From: Bradyrhizobium guangdongense | GTDB lineage: Bacteria; Pseudomonadota; Alphaproteobacteria; Rhizobiales; Xanthobacteraceae | DNA: 64,000 nt | Assembly: GCF_006483445.1 (NCBI RefSeq) | Contig: NZ_PPPT01000071.1 | Location: forward strand, 23,949 to 87,948 | Direction: 5' to 3' | Part shown: positions 63,014 to 64,000 of the stretch, in pieces | How the letters are laid out: each line of letters begins with the position of its first letter | Position numbering within the stretch: position 1 is the first letter of the stretch | Translations under genes and position numbers: made by a program | Notes under the pieces: generated by a model | The model's database searches: none | The model's input: the letters and a program-made list of their open reading frames with translations, nothing else | What the model was told of the DNA's origin: nothing

Positions 63014-63982
63014 ATGAAGGCCTACGTCTATGGCCCTAACGGCGCTGCGATTTCCGACGTCGCTCAACCAAAACCAAAGGGCACGCAGATTCTCGTACGC
63101 GTGCGTGCCTGCGGACTAAACCGCGCCGACACCGGCATGCGCAGGGGCCACGCCCACGGCGCGGCTGGCGGCGCCGGCACCGTGCTCGGCATGGAATGGG
63201 CCGGCGAAGTCGTCGAGCTCGGACCCGATGCGAAGGGCGTGAAGGTCGGCGACCGCATCATGGGTTCGGGTGGTGCTGCCTTTGCCGAGTACACGCTGGC
63301 CGATCACGGCCGGCTGTTTCACGCGCCCTCGAACATGAATTTCGAGGAGGCCGCCACCCTGCCCGTCGCGCTCGCGACCATGCACAACGCGGTCGTCACC
63401 GCGGGTGCGCTGCAGCCGGGCCAGACTGTCTTGATCCAGGGCGCCAGTTCCGGCGTCGGCCTGATGGCGATGCAGATCGCGAAGCTGAAGGGTGCAAAGC
63501 TGGTGGTGGGGTCCTCGACCGACTCCTATCGCCGGGGCCGGCTCAAGGAATTTGGCGCCGACCTCGCGATCGACTCCTCCGATCCCGGCTGGGTCGAGGA
63601 GGTGCTCAAAGCCACCGGCGGCGAAGGCGTCGACCTCATCGTCGACCAGGTCTCGGGCAAGGTCGCGAACCAGAACCTCGCGGCCACCAAGGTCAAGGGC
63701 CGCATCGTCAATGTCGGCCGGCTCGGCGGCACCCATGCCGACTTCAATTTCGACCTCCATGCCGCCCGCCGCATCAACTATATCGGCGTCACCTTCCGCA
63801 CCCGCACCATCGAGGAGGTCCGGGAGATCTTTGACGGGGTCAGGACGGACATTTGGGGGGCCGTGGAACAACGCAAGCTGCAACTGCCGATCGACAAGGT
63901 GTTTGCCTTCGCCGACATCGACAAGGCGTTTGAGCACATGGAGGCCAACAAGCACCTCGGGAAGATCGTCGTGACGCTGTGA
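63014..63982 (+). CDS. Zinc-binding-dehydrogenase family quinone oxidoreductase
   Basis: A 322-residue medium-chain reductase from ATG 63014 behind TTGGAGGTGA. It has RVRACGLNRADTGMRRGH (catalytic-domain start of the NADPH:quinone reductase type, without the zinc-binding residues of alcohol dehydrogenases), VLGMEWAGEVVELG, and the NADP fold VLIQGASSGVGLMAMQIAKLKGAKLVVGSSTD. It probably reduces quinones or enones with NADPH. It follows the nitronate monooxygenase gene closely. The frame ends 18 bp before the window edge. Confidence 0.9.
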   Translation: MKAYVYGPNGAAISDVAQPKPKGTQILVRVRACGLNRADTGMRRGHAHGAAGGAGTVLGMEWAGEVVELGPDAKGVKVGDRIMGSGGAAFAEYTLADHGRLFHAPSNMNFEEAATLPVALATMHNAVVTAGALQPGQTVLIQGASSGVGLMAMQIAKLKGAKLVVGSSTDSYRRGRLKEFGADLAIDSSDPGWVEEVLKATGGEGVDLIVDQVSGKVANQNLAATKVKGRIVNVGRLGGTHADFNFDLHAARRINYIGVTFRTRTIEEVREIFDGVRTDIWGAVEQRKLQLPIDKVFAFADIDKAFEHMEANKHLGKIVVTL

Positions 63983-63985
63983 CTC

Positions 63986-64000
63986 CGTCATTCCGGGGCG
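63986..64000. repeat. End of a palindromic intergenic element cut by the window edge
   Basis: The 15 bases are identical to the left end of the element at 57824-57973, so a second copy probably continues past the window. Confidence 0.6.

Overview
The window reads as chromosomal DNA of a Bradyrhizobium-like alphaproteobacterium. This is inferred from the GC-rich coding sequence, AGGAGG-type ribosome sites, families common in that group (DUF3551, DUF1236, DUF1254, DUF971, Bug/Tct transporters), FNR/FixK-type boxes and mosaic intergenic palindromes. I see no rRNA, tRNA, CRISPR array, transposase or phage gene.

Layout. 1-835: end of a CoxE-like VWA protein. 832-4842: a catabolic operon with an amidohydrolase, a metallo-beta-lactamase-fold lactonase, a fused SMP-30/cysteine-hydrolase-like protein and an azoreductase-like flavoprotein. 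4847-13694: a redox and import cluster with a HEAT-repeat protein, a two-cluster ferredoxin, an AprA/fumarate-reductase-type flavoprotein, a ferredoxin-NADP reductase, a DUF971 protein, a Crp/Fnr regulator and an ABC importer whose binding protein ends in a NosL-like domain. A YeiH-type putative sulfate exporter follows. A 12-bp motif lies upstream of four of these transcription units. 15833-18396: TetR regulator and flavin monooxygenase. 19094-20829: alanine dehydrogenase and its Lrp-type regulator. 21371-23858: a 2-hydroxyacid dehydrogenase divergent from a split thiamine-diphosphate enzyme. 24826-28330: the glyoxylate-to-glycerate pathway (glxR, hyi, gcl), followed by a tripartite tricarboxylate transporter and an IclR regulator.

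32578-38894 is an oxalate locus: an ADP-forming acyl-CoA ligase, a divergent GntR regulator, oxalyl-CoA decarboxylase (oxc) and formyl-CoA transferase (frc). 52083-55902 holds the matching transport side: a 45-residue protein, two oxalate/formate-type antiporters and a CBS-domain protein. A palindrome TGGCAT-N5-ATACCA occurs twice in the GntR/ligase intergenic region and once before each of these four genes, so the two loci look like one GntR regulon about 17 kb apart.

39153-51766 is a mostly exported-protein region: an octaheme TPR cytochrome, DUF1254 protein, arylsulfatase, a MetA-type outer membrane protein and several small secreted proteins. Three of these genes carry perfect TTGA-N6-TCAA boxes 56-60 nt before the start codon, suggesting low-oxygen control. 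56014-63982 contains housekeeping or catabolic genes: a ketopantoate-reductase-like protein, a fumarylacetoacetate-hydrolase-family protein, glyA, DUF808, nitronate monooxygenase and a quinone oxidoreductase.

The best candidates for undescribed biology are the AprA-like/ferredoxin/HEAT/NosL-importer system with its shared 12-bp operator, the extended oxalate regulon with its small protein, and the SMP-30 fusion whose hydrolase half has Ser at the catalytic Cys position. Functions rest on motif recognition without database searches.
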